This document shows positions 34,650-42,931 of a stretch of DNA of 64,000 bases, in pieces. Every line of letters begins with the position of its first letter. Position 1 is the first letter of the stretch. The translations under genes were made by a program, and so were the position numbers. Source of the stretch: Fluviispira multicolorata (lineage in GTDB: Bacteria; Bdellovibrionota_B; Oligoflexia; Silvanigrellales; Silvanigrellaceae); NCBI RefSeq assembly GCF_009208585.1, contig NZ_WFLN01000005.1, positions 145,470 to 209,469 on the forward strand, read 5' to 3'. The notes under the pieces were generated by a model, which had not been told where the DNA came from, did not search any database, and was given only the letters and a program-made list of their open reading frames with translations.

Positions 34650-35106
34650 AGAAAAACATGAAGAAAATATGATCGTCCCACGTAGGAGAGCTGCAAGCGA
34701 GATTAAACTTTTACGTTTGGAATTAATTCCAAAAGGAAAGACTCCGTGCGAAGAAATCGGCAGTGAATGGTCTTCCGCACAACCCGCTGAAAATTTATCA
34801 CCTTCAAAGGCTGCAGCTTGTCTTGGAATAGAAGTTTGGGCACCTGCATCTGTAGTAAAAAAAAGGTATAAAACTCTACAACTTCGTTATCCGTCAGATC
34901 AATTTGTAGAAAAGCATATTGAATGGAGACCTTCTGCAGATCTATTAGGAAATCCATTAAGCCGTTTGAATTGGTTTTGGCAGAGTGGTTTTATTCCCCT
35001 TCCAGAAAGCTCTTTATCTTTTAAAGAAAATTCACTTTGGGATAAAGAAAATGCGGAACCTATTTTAGACAGTTATATTGCATTAAAGCGTTTATCAGAA
35101 CTTTAA
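34633..35106 (+). CDS. J-domain-like protein lacking the HPD tripeptide
   Basis: 157 residues. Residues about 54-110 have the helix order of a J-domain (ACLGIEVWAPASVVKKRYKTLQLRYPSDQF, shown here as two linked stretches: helix I to 68, helix II from 69). The invariant HPD is replaced by YPSD. HPD stimulates Hsp70 ATPase, so this protein either uses another mode or acts as a binding adaptor. The N-terminal 50 residues are charged and probably disordered. It completes a three-gene operon. Confidence 0.6.
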   Translation: MDQFHEEKHEENMIVPRRRAASEIKLLRLELIPKGKTPCEEIGSEWSSAQPAENLSPSKAAACLGIEVWAPASVVKKRYKTLQLRYPSDQFVEKHIEWRPSADLLGNPLSRLNWFWQSGFIPLPESSLSFKENSLWDKENAEPILDSYIALKRLSEL

Positions 35107-35130
35107 TTTAAATACATATCAAGATAATAA

Positions 35131-35164
35131 AAAAGAGCGTAAAGCTTATGCCTTACGCTCTTTT
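35131..35164. terminator. Bidirectional intrinsic terminator
   Basis: Arms AAAAGAGCGTAA and TTACGCTCTTTT (12 bp) with T-runs on both strands. It lies between the convergent J-like gene and first C1 protease gene. Confidence 0.9.
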
Positions 35165-35178
35165 TTATTAATATTTTC

Positions 35179-36189
35179 TTACTTTACTTCGGTGTGATCC
35201 ATTTCCATCGAATTAAAGAAGTTATAACTCATATAATAATTACCGCTTTCGCCTACTCTTGTTCCCCATGAATTGCGGATTTTAAAGAGTTTTTGAGTAT
35301 CATCAAAGCCTATGATGACAATTTCATGCCCAGCATTGCTTCTGCCGCAGTAACTTCTACTACCTGCTTGATCGCAAGCCCAAAGACCACCATTGGTTTT
35401 TTTGCCATTGATAGTAAAGCTGAAGCCATTGATTCCATTGCTGTCAGCAGTTGAAAGAAGAGAGCCAATAGCAACTCTGTGGCCACTTTTAAGTGCTGCT
35501 TTTACCGCATTGATATCTCTTCCACCAACATAATTCCAATTGATTTTGGCTGCGTGTGATTTGTCACTCGTACTTTTGTACTGTGTTGAATTGACAGATT
35601 GATTTGGGTTTGGATATTTTGAACCAAAGCATTTGTTTTTAGGAATAATACCATAAGTCTTTAAGGGTTGAAGAATTTGAACGGCTGTATAGGCTCCATC
35701 CCAAAAATCATCGCCAAGATATTTGTTGAGGGCAAGGCTGCATTGTTGATCTATATAATCGCCCACATTAAGTCTGGCATCGAGAGCTGCCGTTGCAGCA
35801 AAAGTAACGCATGTTCCATACTGGCCTTGATCAAGAACAGGGGTGATTCCCATGCCGAGGTCAACAGCACCAGGGGATTTGTCAAAAGATATAATTGTGC
35901 TGTAGTTAGGTTCAGCTTTGATTTTAGTTTGATATTCTCTTACGGCCGCATCATTTTCATCCAACATTTCTTGCGAAGGATTGATAGTAAGAAGTTGGAT
36001 TGTTTTACTTCCAGTAACAGCTTCTATATCTGTGCTCATTTCATATGGATCGACATCAACAGGAATTACTACTGATTGTGAACCTTCAACTGTGTAGCGA
36101 GGAGAGTTTTCACTGCTTGCTGCGTATGCAGCAATTGATAAAAGAGCGAAAGACGATATGACAGCTTTTGCTTTCGAAGAATTACGCAT
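35179..36189 (-). CDS. Secreted C1 family (papain-like) cysteine protease, copy 1
   Basis: 336 residues with a signal peptide (cleavage near AAYA-ASS) and a propeptide-like region to about 105. Papain-fold catalytic residues are visible: Gln 121 and Cys 127 in DQGQYGTCVTFA, His 288 in NAGHEIVIIGFDD, Asn 306 in KIRNSWGT. Paired cysteines occur in the mature part. Probably degrades proteins outside the cell or in the periplasm. A paralogue of similar length lies 1.77 kb upstream in the same orientation. Confidence 0.9.
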   Translation of the reverse strand: MRNSSKAKAVISSFALLSIAAYAASSENSPRYTVEGSQSVVIPVDVDPYEMSTDIEAVTGSKTIQLLTINPSQEMLDENDAAVREYQTKIKAEPNYSTIISFDKSPGAVDLGMGITPVLDQGQYGTCVTFAATAALDARLNVGDYIDQQCSLALNKYLGDDFWDGAYTAVQILQPLKTYGIIPKNKCFGSKYPNPNQSVNSTQYKSTSDKSHAAKINWNYVGGRDINAVKAALKSGHRVAIGSLLSTADSNGINGFSFTINGKKTNGGLWACDQAGSRSYCGRSNAGHEIVIIGFDDTQKLFKIRNSWGTRVGESGNYYMSYNFFNSMEMDHTEVK

Positions 36190-36897
36190 AACGAGTCTCC
36201 TTTAAAAAGAATTTTAGGTTAACTGTCGAACAACTTCGCACAGTGAGTGTAGTATTTTACAGTAATTGTAAGAATTTGTTCTTATATAAATTAACCTTCT
36301 AAACGATAAATCAATTTAATAGCAACGTAAAGATTCGTGTTTCAATCTCTAAAAATATTCTTGATTGATTACCATAACTAAAAAAAATAGTTTTTATTCT
36401 TTCAGAAAAAATTTTTTAAAATAATATTTTTTTTTATTATTATAATAGATATATTAAGGATTATAGAGAATATATTTTTGAATATTGAATGACATATTTG
36501 AGTTTATTTGTGTTGCACTCATTTTGCTCTGTCCGAATTTTATTTTAGGCTATCTAGTCAATTAATTGGTTTATTTTTGTTCTTTTTTATTTTTTTAAAA
36601 ATTACATATAATTGATTTAATAAAAATAAGGTAACAATAATTTTTATTAAATAATAATATTCTGAAGATAAAAAAAAATTACTGCAAATTAATTTGTAAA
36701 ATATTTCAAGATATATTTTTGTACAAGTAAATAATTAATTATCATTTATGTGTAAAATGAGGGATAAATTTTGGGCATGCATTTTTAATGTTTTCTTTGA
36801 AAAAACTTTAGAAAATATGTCAAGAAAATGACTGTCAATTTTGAGATTAATATTAATTAATTAAACGGTTATTGAAAAAATTTCTCTCTAATAAATG
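36190..36897. repeat. Long non-coding region upstream of copy 1, duplicated upstream of copy 2
   Basis: No gene here. Several blocks match the region upstream of copy 2 at a constant offset of 1761 bases: GATTACCATAACTAAAAAA at 36367; 43 identical bases at 36536-36578 (containing GGCTATCTAGTCAATTAATT); and ATTAAATAATAATATTCTG ending at about 36664. A looser match runs to about 36830. It may hold a long leader, a small RNA or regulator sites. Confidence 0.75.
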
Positions 36898-36932
36898 AAA
36901 AGAGACGTAAGAAAATTTATTACGTCTCTTTT
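36898..36932. terminator. Intrinsic terminator downstream of protease copy 2
   Basis: Arms AAAAGAGACGTAA and TTACGTCTCTTTT (13 bp, 9-base loop), with T-rich flank on both strands. On the minus strand it follows the copy 2 stop codon by about a dozen bases. Confidence 0.88.
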
Positions 36933-36944
36933 GTTGAATTAATA

Positions 36945-37955
36945 TTATTTAATTTCAGTATGATCCATTTCCATCGTATTAAAGAAATTATACGTCATAT
37001 AATAATCACCGCTATCACCTACTTTTGAACTCCAAGAATTGCGAATTTTAAAGAGCTTTTGACTGTCATCAAAGCCTATGATGACAACTTCATGACCTGC
37101 ATTGCTTCTACCACAGTAATTTTTACTACCAGGTTGATCACAAGCCCAAAGTCCTCCGCTCGTTTTTTTGCCATTAATTGTAAAGCTGAACCCTCTCACT
37201 CCTGTGTTGTCAGCCGTTGAGAGTAAAGTGCCAATTGCGACTCTGTTGCCATTTTTGAGCGCTGCTTTTACCGCATTGATATCTCTACTACTTACATAAG
37301 TCCAATCCATCTGACTTGCAAATGATGTATCACTCTTGTCAGAATATTGATCTGGAGAAACTTCTTGATCAGTATCTGCATAAGTTGAACCAAAACATTG
37401 ATCTTTTGGAATAATTCCATATGTTTTTAGCGGATCAAGAATTTGTTCCGCCGTGTAAGCTCCATTCCAGTAGTCATTTCCAAGATATTTATTAAGAGCA
37501 AGACTACATTGTTGATCAATATAATCTCCAACCTTTAATCTGGCATTGAGCGCTGCGGTGGATGCGAAAGTGACGCATGTTCCATGTTTCCCTTGATCGA
37601 GAACTGGGGTGTTTGCCATGCCGAGGTCGACTGCACCAGGTGATTGATTAAATGGTATAATTGTGCTGTAGCTTGGTTCCATTTTTATATTAATTTTATA
37701 ATTATTTAAAGCGACATCATTTTCTTTAATCATTTCTATGGAAGGTTTAACTTTGAGAAGCTGAATTGTTTTCATTCCTGTTAATGCTTCTAAGTCTGTG
37801 TTTATTTCATTTGGATTGATTTTCACTTGAATTGTGGTAGGGAGAGAACCTTCGATCGTGTAACGAGGAGTGTTCTCGCCACCACTTGCGTTTGCAGCGA
37901 GTGAAAAAAGTGTAAATGACGATATGACTGCTTTTACTTTCGAAGATTTACTCAT
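36945..37955 (-). CDS. Secreted C1 family cysteine protease, copy 2
   Basis: 336 residues, same length and layout as copy 1: signal peptide (near ANAS), catalytic Cys in DQGKHGTCVTFA, His in NAGHEVVIIGFDD, Asn in KIRNSWSS. The usual Trp-Gly after the Asn reads W-S here. The two proteins are about three-quarters identical by eye, most diverged in the pro-region (30-100) and around residues 190-215. Tandem duplication is clear. Separate terminators mean each copy is its own transcription unit. Confidence 0.9.
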   Translation of the reverse strand: MSKSSKVKAVISSFTLFSLAANASGGENTPRYTIEGSLPTTIQVKINPNEINTDLEALTGMKTIQLLKVKPSIEMIKENDVALNNYKINIKMEPSYSTIIPFNQSPGAVDLGMANTPVLDQGKHGTCVTFASTAALNARLKVGDYIDQQCSLALNKYLGNDYWNGAYTAEQILDPLKTYGIIPKDQCFGSTYADTDQEVSPDQYSDKSDTSFASQMDWTYVSSRDINAVKAALKNGNRVAIGTLLSTADNTGVRGFSFTINGKKTSGGLWACDQPGSKNYCGRSNAGHEVVIIGFDDSQKLFKIRNSWSSKVGDSGDYYMTYNFFNTMEMDHTEIK

Positions 37956-38738
37956 AACGAAACTCCTTTAAAAAAAGTTTAGACTAATTATAGAGATATT
38001 AATTACTGTAAAAAAAATTTGCAGTAATTGTTTAAATATATTCATATAAAAATTAGCCATTCAGACATTAAATTAATTCATTACTATCGTAAAGTTCTGA
38101 GTTATTTCTTTGTTCTTAATTTTTATAGATTACCATAACTAAAAAATAGAAATTCAAAAAATTTTTATAAAAAAATTTTTTGAATTTCTATTTAAATGTC
38201 ATTATTGATTATATATTGAGAATTAGAAAGAATGTTTTAAAGGTTGCATTAAAAATAAGTGAGTTAATATTTAAAAGCATGTGTTTGTTGAGTTGCAATT
38301 TTATTTTAGGCTATCTAGTCAATTAATTGGTTTATTTTTTTTCTTTTTCTTTTATTTTTAAAAATCATTTAATTGATTTATTAAAAATAATCTAACAAAA
38401 ATTTTTATTAAATAATAATATTCTGAAGATGAATAGAAAATGGGTCGAATAAATTTGTAAAATATTTTTAAAATTATCTATATATAATTAGATAATTATT
38501 GAATATTAATACAAGAAATTCGATGGTAAATTTTGCGCATGGATTTTTGATGTTTTCTGAAGAAAAGCTACAGATTTTTTGTCAAAAAAATGACGATTTT
38601 TTCGCTAATATCAGTCCCTGCAAATTTGTTCTGCCAAGAATATCACTTCTCCACCCCTCTAATTCATTTAAAGAAGGTCGATACAGTTTAAGGATTATTT
38701 TCTTTGCCATCTTTATTTTTTAAAAATGAGGGCTTTAG
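37956..38738. repeat. Non-coding region upstream of copy 2, paired with 36190-36897
   Basis: It holds the second copy of the conserved blocks: 38128, 38297-38339 and about 38402-38430, with a looser match to about 38590. An open frame of 74 codons at 38499 lies within the repeated DNA and is not credible as a gene. The right end also contains the promoter of the response regulator-TPR gene. Confidence 0.75.
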
Positions 38739-40271
38739 ATGGCTGCTGGAATGCATGATCACTTGAGAGCAGTTGTGATCGATGATCAATTAAATATGAG
38801 AAAAGCAGTCGTTCGAATCCTAGAGAAATCTGGGAGCTTTATCATTGAAGATTTTCCAAATTCACGTGAAGCCATTTCTTGGTTAAAAATACACAGCGCA
38901 GATATTGTCATTACGGATATTTATATGCCTCAAGGGGATGGATTTGATATTTTATCTTTTGTGCGAAACCGTACCATGCAGAATGATATTCCCGTTTTAT
39001 TTATATCAGGAGAAGCAACTAAAGAAGATATTGTTAAAAGCGTAGATTTAGGTGTCTCAGATTATATTTTAAAGCCTTTTGAGTCTCATGATTTGGTTCA
39101 AAAAGTAATGAGTTTGATTGAAAAATATAAGAATCCACCTGAAAATATAAAAAAATTAAGGAATGCAGAGCATTTATATCTAACTGAAAAATATCAAGAA
39201 GCAAAAAAAGAATTTTTACAGTTAATAAATTCTGGAAAACCCAGTGCGCAAGCTCTTATTGGTATGGCGCATATTGAAATTAAACTTGGAAATGTGACTT
39301 CAGCATTAAATTATATAAATCAAGGTATTAAAATTAACGGAATGTATTTTCCTGCATTTTCTACAGCAGCGGATCTCCTTATTTCATTAAAAAGAAAAGA
39401 AGAAGCAATTCCTTATCTTGTGCAAGAATTAAAAATCAATGGGAAACAACCCTATAGAAGAATAATTCTTGCAGATATTTATTTAGAATTGAATAATCCA
39501 GGCTGCAAAGATCTTGCTTTAGGTCAAATGAAAATAGCACTGCACGACAGTCCAAGTGATGAAGTGGTACTGCTAAAATTTGCTGATATTATGAAAATAA
39601 TGGGGAACTTTGAAAAATCTGTGCATTATTGCATGAAAGCACGCCGACAAAATCCAACAAGCACAAAATCGATTATGCAACTTGCTAATATGTATATTTC
39701 TGAAGGAAAATCAGCAAAAGCAATCTCATTATTCTCCGATCTTATTATTAAAAATACGAATCAATTTGATATTTTTTTATGTAGAGCAAAGATTTATGAA
39801 AAAATGGATGAAAATGAAAAAGCTATGTCTGACTTGAATAAAATACCAATATCTGCACCTGCCTTGCGTATTGAAGTATTAAAAGCAAAAGGCCGTATTT
39901 TTGCAAAAATGAATAAGCTTCCGGATGCTATTGCGGCGTGTGAAGAAGTTGCCAATATGGAACCGACTGCTGATAATTTAGCAAGGGTAGGTTTATTATT
40001 TATTAGAATGAAGAATTATAGGAGTGCTTTAGGTTGGTATGAGCAATCTACAATTATGGAACCTAATCATTCTAAATATATTTATAATTTAGGATGCTGT
40101 TACGAAGCTTTACGTGATAAAACAAAAGCAATTCAATGCTATGAAAAATCACTTAAACTCGATCCAAAAGCGCGTGAAACAATAGTTGCTCTTTCACGAA
40201 TTAAAGGAACAGCTTTGCCAGGAAATGTAACGCGTCAAAAGAGTTCAAAAGTTCCACAAAAAGCAAGTTAG
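38739..40271 (+). CDS. Response regulator with TPR repeats
   Basis: 510 residues. Receiver domain 1-130 with acidic pair DD at 15-16, phospho-acceptor Asp 60 (VITDIYMPQGDGF) and Lys in LKPFE. Residues about 140-490 are tetratricopeptide repeats (MEPNHSKYIYNLGCCYEALR is a good example). There is no DNA-binding domain, so output is probably by protein-protein contact. No histidine kinase is adjacent. Confidence 0.88.
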   Translation: MAAGMHDHLRAVVIDDQLNMRKAVVRILEKSGSFIIEDFPNSREAISWLKIHSADIVITDIYMPQGDGFDILSFVRNRTMQNDIPVLFISGEATKEDIVKSVDLGVSDYILKPFESHDLVQKVMSLIEKYKNPPENIKKLRNAEHLYLTEKYQEAKKEFLQLINSGKPSAQALIGMAHIEIKLGNVTSALNYINQGIKINGMYFPAFSTAADLLISLKRKEEAIPYLVQELKINGKQPYRRIILADIYLELNNPGCKDLALGQMKIALHDSPSDEVVLLKFADIMKIMGNFEKSVHYCMKARRQNPTSTKSIMQLANMYISEGKSAKAISLFSDLIIKNTNQFDIFLCRAKIYEKMDENEKAMSDLNKIPISAPALRIEVLKAKGRIFAKMNKLPDAIAACEEVANMEPTADNLARVGLLFIRMKNYRSALGWYEQSTIMEPNHSKYIYNLGCCYEALRDKTKAIQCYEKSLKLDPKARETIVALSRIKGTALPGNVTRQKSSKVPQKAS

Positions 40272-40346
40272 TTATCATTTACTTTGCTTTCTTTTCTTTT
40301 TTCTCTTATATTCCTTTCAGAGAGCGTTTATTTTGTGAGGTTATAA

Positions 40347-40733
40347 ATGAATCATAATAAAAATTCTGAAAAAGAAAAATCAGAAAAAAAGAAAAATCAA
40401 AATGATGATGAACAGCAAAAATGGTTTGCTCAAGGAGATTTACAAGATTTGGCAAAGATTGGTGGCGATATTCTTAAAAAAACTGTCGCAACAGGTATTG
40501 ATGTTATTAAAGAAGTTAAAGATAATTTTCCGAAAGATGCAACTCAGTTTATTGTAAAAGGAAAAGATGAAATTATAAAAGGCCTCACACAAGAAATGGC
40601 AAAAAGTATGATTTCTTTTGGAATTGAAAAGTTTTTTTCAGTTGCCAGACAACATAAAGTCGAATTTACAATTCGAGTGCGAAAAAATGAAAATAAAGGT
40701 AGTAAGAGAAAAATTTTAAGAAAAAAAGCTTAA
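40347..40733 (+). CDS. Hypothetical protein, charged N- and C-termini
   Basis: 128 residues. Lys/Glu/Asn-rich N-terminus (1-25), an amphipathic helical middle (WFAQGDLQDLAKIGGDILKK onward) and a basic tail. No family recognised, no signal peptide. It follows the response regulator-TPR gene by 75 bases on the same strand and ends at a strong terminator. Confidence 0.65.
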   Translation: MNHNKNSEKEKSEKKKNQNDDEQQKWFAQGDLQDLAKIGGDILKKTVATGIDVIKEVKDNFPKDATQFIVKGKDEIIKGLTQEMAKSMISFGIEKFFSVARQHKVEFTIRVRKNENKGSKRKILRKKA

Positions 40734-40745
40734 GTTATAATTGAT

Positions 40746-40790
40746 AAAAAAAGAGGATAATTACATTTAAAGTAACTATCCTCTTTTTTT
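40746..40790. terminator. Bidirectional intrinsic terminator
   Basis: Arms AAAAAAAGAGGATA and TATCCTCTTTTTTT (14 bp) extended by TTAC/GTAA inside. It separates the convergent 128-residue gene and tsf. Confidence 0.9.
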
Positions 40791-40804
40791 ATGTTAATTT
40801 AAAA

Positions 40805-41749
40805 TTAACCTTTTGCAGCAGCTGCAACAGTTGCCGCAACTTCAGCAGCAAAGTCTTCTGCTTTCTTTTCTACGCCTTGGCCAAGTTCAAGACGAACAAA
40901 AGAAGTGACTTTAAGTTCAGAAATCCCAAGTTTTTTACCGGTGTCAGCAACATAGGCAGCAACAGATTTGCTATCATCTTTTACAAACAACTGATCAACA
41001 AGACAAATTTCTTTGAACCATGTTTTAATGCTGCTTGGAACGATTTTAGCAAGAGCTGCTTCAGGTTTACCTTGTTGGATAAACTTATTACGAATGATTT
41101 CTTCTTCTGCTTTAATAGTTTCTGCAGGAATTTCTTGCTCATTTAAGAATTGAGGTTTCATTGCGGCAGCTTGTAGAGCTACGTCTTTACCTAATTCAAT
41201 AAGAGCTTGATTGTTAGCATGTGCTTCAATTCCTGAACCTGAAAGTTCAACGAGAACACCAATTTTTCCACCGCCATGAACATAGGATGTGACAAAGTTT
41301 TTGCCAGAGCCAACGCGTTCAAAACGACGAACAGTAATATTTTCACCAATTTGTGCAACAAGAGACGTCGCAGCATCTTTAACTGAGTTTGCAGAATCGT
41401 ATGAGCTTACAAGTAAAGATTCAAGATTTTGTGGTTTTGTTTTGCTGATAAGAGTTTGAAGATTATTTACAAAAGCTTGGAAACCATCATTTTTAGTAAC
41501 AAAATCTGTTTCGCAGTTGACTTCGAAAACAAAGCCAAGGTTATTGTTGTCAACAACTGTTGTGACAACGCCTTCGCTTGCAGCGCGAGAAGCTTTTTTA
41601 GCAGCGGTTGCAAGTCCTTTTTCACGAAGAATAACAACAGCTTTTTCCATGTCGCCTTCAGCAGCATCAAGCGCTTTTTTGCAATCAGACATACCTGCTA
41701 AGGTCATTTCACGTAATTCTTTAACCATTTGTGCGGTTACTACAGCCAT
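40805..41749 (-). CDS. tsf: Elongation factor Ts
   Basis: 314 residues. VKELREMTLAGMSDCKKALDAAEGD at the start is the EF-Ts signature (UBA-like domain with T-G-A-G-x-x-D-x-K-x-A-L in most; here T-L-A-G-M-S-D-C-K-K-A-L), followed by NCETDFVTKND. Regenerates EF-Tu-GTP. Downstream of rpsB, the usual order. The C-terminus ends in an Ala-rich tail. Confidence 0.96.
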   Translation of the reverse strand: MAVVTAQMVKELREMTLAGMSDCKKALDAAEGDMEKAVVILREKGLATAAKKASRAASEGVVTTVVDNNNLGFVFEVNCETDFVTKNDGFQAFVNNLQTLISKTKPQNLESLLVSSYDSANSVKDAATSLVAQIGENITVRRFERVGSGKNFVTSYVHGGGKIGVLVELSGSGIEAHANNQALIELGKDVALQAAAMKPQFLNEQEIPAETIKAEEEIIRNKFIQQGKPEAALAKIVPSSIKTWFKEICLVDQLFVKDDSKSVAAYVADTGKKLGISELKVTSFVRLELGQGVEKKAEDFAAEVAATVAAAAKG

Positions 41750-41786
41750 TTTATTTTCCCTATTTTTTAAGTTTAGAAGAAAGAAA

Positions 41787-41806
41787 GGTGCTCCATTCGG
41801 GGCACC
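41787..41806 (-). terminator. Hairpin between rpsB and tsf, partial terminator or attenuator
   Basis: GGTGCTCC pairs with GGGGCACC around ATTC, and on the minus strand TTTCTTTCTT follows. The interrupted T-run would allow read-through into tsf, as is common for rpsB-tsf. Confidence 0.6.
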
Positions 41807-41814
41807 CTTTTTAT

Positions 41815-42606
41815 TTAGTTTGCTTCGTCTTCATCACGGGATTTAAGACGTTTCACCTTAACCTGAGAACGACCACCTTCGGAGGAGAAGGAGGAGTCTT
41901 CTTTGGTCAATTCAGATCTGCGGCGTTGTTTGCCTTCAAGAGCTGCATCGGAGATAAGGCTTGCATAAAGCTTAATAGCTTTAAGGCTGTCATCGTTACC
42001 AGGGATAATATAGTCAATTCCGTTTGGATCGCTGTTTGTATCGGTAACTGCAATAACTGGAATTCCGAGGCGATTTGCTTCTGCAATAGCTGTGAATTCT
42101 TTTTTAGCATCAATAACAAAAAGAGCAGAAGGAAGTCCTGGCATATTTTTGATACCACCGAGAGAGCGCTCAAGCTTAATGCGAAGACGTTCTTTAAGAG
42201 AAACTTCACGCTTAGTGATGCTTTCGTAAGTTCCGTCATTGGCCATTTTTTCGATGCGTTTTAGTTTAGTGATGCTAGAACGTACTGTTTGCCAGTTAGT
42301 CATCATACCACCAAGCCAGCGGTGATGGATGTGGAACATTCCCGCTCTTTCAGCTTCTTCAACAACGATTTCTTGAGCTTGCTTTTTAGTTGCAACAAAA
42401 AGGATGTGTCCACCTTCTGCAACAGTTTGCTCAACGAAAGAAAGAGCATCTTTAAAGAGTTTTTGTGTTTTTTGAAGGTCAATAATGTGAATACCATTGC
42501 GCTCACCATAAATAAACGGACGCATTTTTGGGTTCCAACGGCGAATTTGGTGACCAAAGTGAACGCCAGCATCTAATAAATCGCGCATTTGTACTTCAAC
42601 AGTCAT
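41815..42606 (-). CDS. rpsB: 30S ribosomal protein S2
   Basis: 263 residues from ATG 42606, chosen because GCAGGAG precedes it and the S2 sequence begins there (MRDLLDAGVHFGHQ). The frame runs open to 42744 but that part is leader. Core S2 motifs RWNPKMRPFIYGERNGIHIIDL and PSALFVIDAKKE (each a known S2 block) are present. The last 40 residues are a charged Ser/Lys/Asp tail not usual in short S2 proteins. Confidence 0.95.
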   Translation of the reverse strand: MTVEVQMRDLLDAGVHFGHQIRRWNPKMRPFIYGERNGIHIIDLQKTQKLFKDALSFVEQTVAEGGHILFVATKKQAQEIVVEEAERAGMFHIHHRWLGGMMTNWQTVRSSITKLKRIEKMANDGTYESITKREVSLKERLRIKLERSLGGIKNMPGLPSALFVIDAKKEFTAIAEANRLGIPVIAVTDTNSDPNGIDYIIPGNDDSLKAIKLYASLISDAALEGKQRRRSELTKEDSSFSSEGGRSQVKVKRLKSRDEDEAN

Positions 42607-42713
42607 ACGTAACTCCTGCTTGGTTATAATGGTTTTAACCCCTTGTATTGCCACAGATTTTATAAATCCACCAAGCATCTGGCAACACAGAGAATGCTCT
42701 AAAACAGGCACAC

Positions 42714-42744
42714 ATCTTAAACAATTTTTTGCCAATGAAGTCAA
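42714..42744 (-). promoter_or_regulatory. Candidate promoter of rpsB
   Basis: On the minus strand TTGACT (-35, at 42744-42739) and TAAGAT (-10, at 42719-42714) are 19 bases apart. This would give a leader of about 100 bases before rpsB, long enough for S2 autoregulation. Confidence 0.3.
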
Positions 42745-42834
42745 GATGAATTTCTACTAGTCTTTGTCTTTAGGGGATATAACAGGCGAAGTAATTTTTA
42801 AAGTGATTTATTCATTTAAAACTTAAAAACAGGA

Positions 42835-42861
42835 TTTACCTGTCTATAAAATTTGTATAGT
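42835..42861 (+). promoter_or_regulatory. Candidate promoter of thrS
   Basis: TATAGT at 42856-42861 is a good -10; TTTACC at 42835-42840 is a weak -35 at 15-base spacing. A GTG start follows about 70 bases later. Confidence 0.3.
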
Positions 42862-42890
42862 CTCACTTGGTTATTTCTCATAGCCGCACA

Positions 42891-42907
42891 CCCACACTGT
42901 ATGTGGG
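42891..42907 (+). promoter_or_regulatory. Leader hairpin before thrS
   Basis: CCCACA and TGTGGG pair around CTGTA, ending 13 bases before the ribosome site AAAAGGAG. Some thrS genes are autoregulated through leader hairpins; whether this one is such a site is not shown. Confidence 0.35.
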
Positions 42908-42931
42908 GAGCGTTCATAAAAGGAGTCGTTT

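Noticed and set aside
38499..38723. 74-codon plus-strand ORF upstream of the response regulator-TPR gene
   Set aside because: It lies in non-coding DNA whose counterpart near 36740 is not open, and it has no ribosome site or protein-like composition.
42607..42744. Extended N-terminus of ribosomal protein S2
   Set aside because: The extra codons are unlike S2, and a good ribosome site precedes the internal ATG.
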